NCBI GenBank assembly: GCA_008973525.1
Contig: WACJ01000007.1
Coordinates: forward strand, 1,240,001 to 1,304,000
DNA from: Stenopsyche tienmushanensis
Lineage: Eukaryota; Arthropoda; Insecta; Trichoptera; Stenopsychidae
Length of the DNA: 64,000 nt
Direction of reading: 5' to 3'
Both the position numbers and the translations under genes were made by a program. This document shows, piece by piece, positions 62,222-64,000 of this stretch. Below the pieces are notes generated by a model. The model did not search any database, had not been told where the DNA came from, and worked only from the letters and a program-made list of their open reading frames with translations. Each line of letters begins with the position of its first letter. Position 1 is the first letter of the stretch.

Positions 62222-64000
62222 ATGCATTGTCAGAAAGATCACAAAGATGATCAACTGTCGTGTAATTGCGCTGCCTCGACTACGTGCACACAATCGCTCG
62301 ACGATATGGAGTTCGAGCGAGGAATTTGGTATGCAGGTATTTTCAAATTTATTTCTTATCATGATACAGTCGTTATTTAAAAATAGGCGTAATGGGTTTT
62401 GATATGAATTTTAGCTCAATACGGAGATATATGTAAAGTGAAAAAATTAGCAATACATGGCGTCGACAAATTAGATAAAGCTGGATACACGGCATTACAT
62501 TACGCAGCCCGGGCAGGATATCTGGACATTTGTAATTTATTGCTTTCACTTGGCTCTTCACCAAATGTGCAAACTCGAGCTGGGTTAGCAACTGCTTTGC
62601 ACCGAGCTGCATCATCAGGTTAGAAAATAAAATATTTTATTGTTTTTTTATCTTCTAACGCAGCGGTTCATAAACTTATATAGTCTGCGGATCCCCTCTT
62701 GAACAAAATTTTTCCTGCAGATCCCATCCCAAACCTAGGTATTTTAAATAGTCAAATTCTGACCCTCGGCCCTCGATATGGACAAAGAATGTCCTAGTTT
62801 TTTTTAGAACAGACAAGCTCGGATTCTTCCGGAGTGGTATTCAAATACACTTGATAAAATAGGAAAGACCATAAAACAGGGAGTATACAGGACGGGATCA
62901 AGGCGGTGCATGCGAGTATGTGTTGTGATTTAATTGATAAAGAGAAGATACAACCGTTTTTACACTTCTCAAGTGACAAGATGAAAAGTGGGTGTTGTAC
63001 TCAAATTAAAAATGCAAAAGATAATGGCTTTCAAAGGGGCAGGTAAAGCAACCAACCTCGTGACCGGGTTTAACAATTAAAAATAAAGCTCTTAAGTGTA
63101 TCTCCAAATGGATAATCTACCTTCCGTATTGTCAAACTATTAGATAAAACGGAAAGAAATGTAATTTTTTTGGTTGCGTCCTTTGCCGTCAGTTTGCCTT
63201 GGGTTGCTATCGAGTAAATACGTTAAGGTTAGTCTCATTTTGAAGCTCTGTTGTTTGTCTTACTTTTTGCATGGCGAGTGTGGAACGACCACATTTTTTT
63301 ATATTGAGTTTCATTATCTCTGATTAGTCAGAGCAATGTTTTGGTTCATGATAAAGTCATTTAAACACTTAAGAGTATTCAGAGAAGTTATAAACTAATA
63401 CATGAATGAATAGAGTTAAGATTCGTATGGTTCCTTGTGTGGTGGCTGAGAGCAGACATACGACCAGAACGGTAAAAAAGCTTTGGTGGCTGAGAGTAGA
63501 CAAATGACCGCAAGGGGTTAATCCACAATAGGAGAACATGTGGGTGATGATGCACCCAAGGATAGACACTTTGTCGGAGCGTCAAAGTTGGTCATCTTCT
63601 CGAATATCCTCCCCCATCGGAGTTCAGAAACGAAGAGAGAACCTTCCCCCCCCCCCGCCCTGCAGAGATCTTTCTCTGTCACTAATACTTTGCAGAAATC
63701 TCTTCGTGAAAAATCCTAAACTGATAGGAAATCCGAAACTGGCTAGCAGTTTTCCCAAGATTTCCTTCCACCGCTACAAAGCCTATTTTAGAATTGGAAT
63801 TCTCTTCATTGCATGCATAATTTCTAACGTATAGTTTTAATCATAAGTTATTTTATAATAAGCCTTATTTAATGTAATTTATAAATGTAATATTTCTCAA
63901 ACTACTATTTTTTTAATTCAAGGAAAAACAGAGATAGTCAAAATATTGATTGCTGCCAGAGCTGATGTAAATCTTCGAGATTCTGATGGTCAAACTGCTT
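62222..64000 (+). CDS. ANKRD39: Ankyrin repeat domain-containing protein 39, 5' part (runs off the window)
   Basis: Exons 62222-62336, 62415-62618 and 63923 to the window end, all with GT-AG borders and matching phase 1. About 132 residues are visible of a family length near 180. The signature N-terminal motif LDDMEFERGIWYAAQYGDIC precedes the ankyrin repeats. Repeat 1 is DKAGYTALHYAARAGYLDIC (then NLLLSLGSSPNVQT). Repeat 2, GLATALHRAASSGKTEIVKI (then LIAARADVNLRDSDGQTA), is cut by intron 2. A cysteine-rich N-terminus (MHCQKDHKDDQLSCNCAA) resembles that of the vertebrate protein. It is a small soluble ankyrin protein; its molecular role is poorly known. Intron 2 (1.3 kb) contains a hAT-like insertion. 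The remaining repeats and the stop lie beyond position 64000. Confidence 0.92.
62661..63821 (+). mobile_element. hAT-like insertion in ANKRD39 intron 2
   Basis: Starts CAGCGGTTCATAAAC with the preceding 8-mer TTCTAACG (62653-62660) repeated at 63822-63829. Internal 63540-63700 matches 12040-12240 of the hAT at 11401 (CTTTGTCGGAGCG-like and CATCTTCTCGAA blocks). The right end does not show a clean hAT terminus, so the boundary is provisional. Confidence 0.5.

Overview
This is a fragment of an AT-rich animal nuclear genome, almost certainly an arthropod and most likely an insect. Supported genes are split by GT-AG introns. The repeats are mariner, hAT, piggyBac, pogo/Tigger, Jockey-like and R1-like elements, LTR elements and a tRNA-derived SINE. 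Nothing bacterial or organellar was seen. The order cannot be fixed from sequence alone.

Positions 1-43.7 kb hold no gene that I can support with confidence. This part is a graveyard of dead mobile elements, many nested inside one another with target-site duplications (TSDs) still readable: a LINE holding a hAT MITE, a SINE and a solo LTR (1.0-3.5 kb); a hAT holding a mariner holding a solo LTR (32.9-34.0 kb); and an LTR holding a hAT MITE (38.7-39.4 kb). Recurring families are a TTAA-flanked MITE of about 400-560 bp (at least six places), a module with a GGTCCG/CGGACC hairpin (seven places), a 65-bp repeat unit (four places) and two LTR families.

Positions 43.7-64 kb are gene-bearing. In order they hold: a two-exon multi-pass membrane protein gene (minus strand, 7-kb intron); a tRNA-dihydrouridine synthase 2 gene (DUS2, plus strand, six exons), head-to-head with the first across about 550 bp; a small minus-strand coiled-coil ORF converging on DUS2; two adjacent plus-strand genes of the GTP cyclohydrolase I feedback regulatory protein (GFRP) type, 75 bp apart, one spliced and one intronless; and the 5' part of ANKRD39, which runs off the right edge. 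Introns are either short (70-90 nt) or swollen by mobile elements. In DUS2 intron 3, a pogo-like element carrying a piggyBac begins just eight bases after the exon.

No operon-like pathway links these genes. The two GFRP-like genes are the clearest functional pair and would act in regulation of tetrahydrobiopterin synthesis. The most notable observations are that pair, the element-built DUS2 intron, an unorthodox DUS2 exon 1/2 junction, a 92-bp-arm inverted repeat in a GFRP intron, and the amount of TTAA-targeting element debris.
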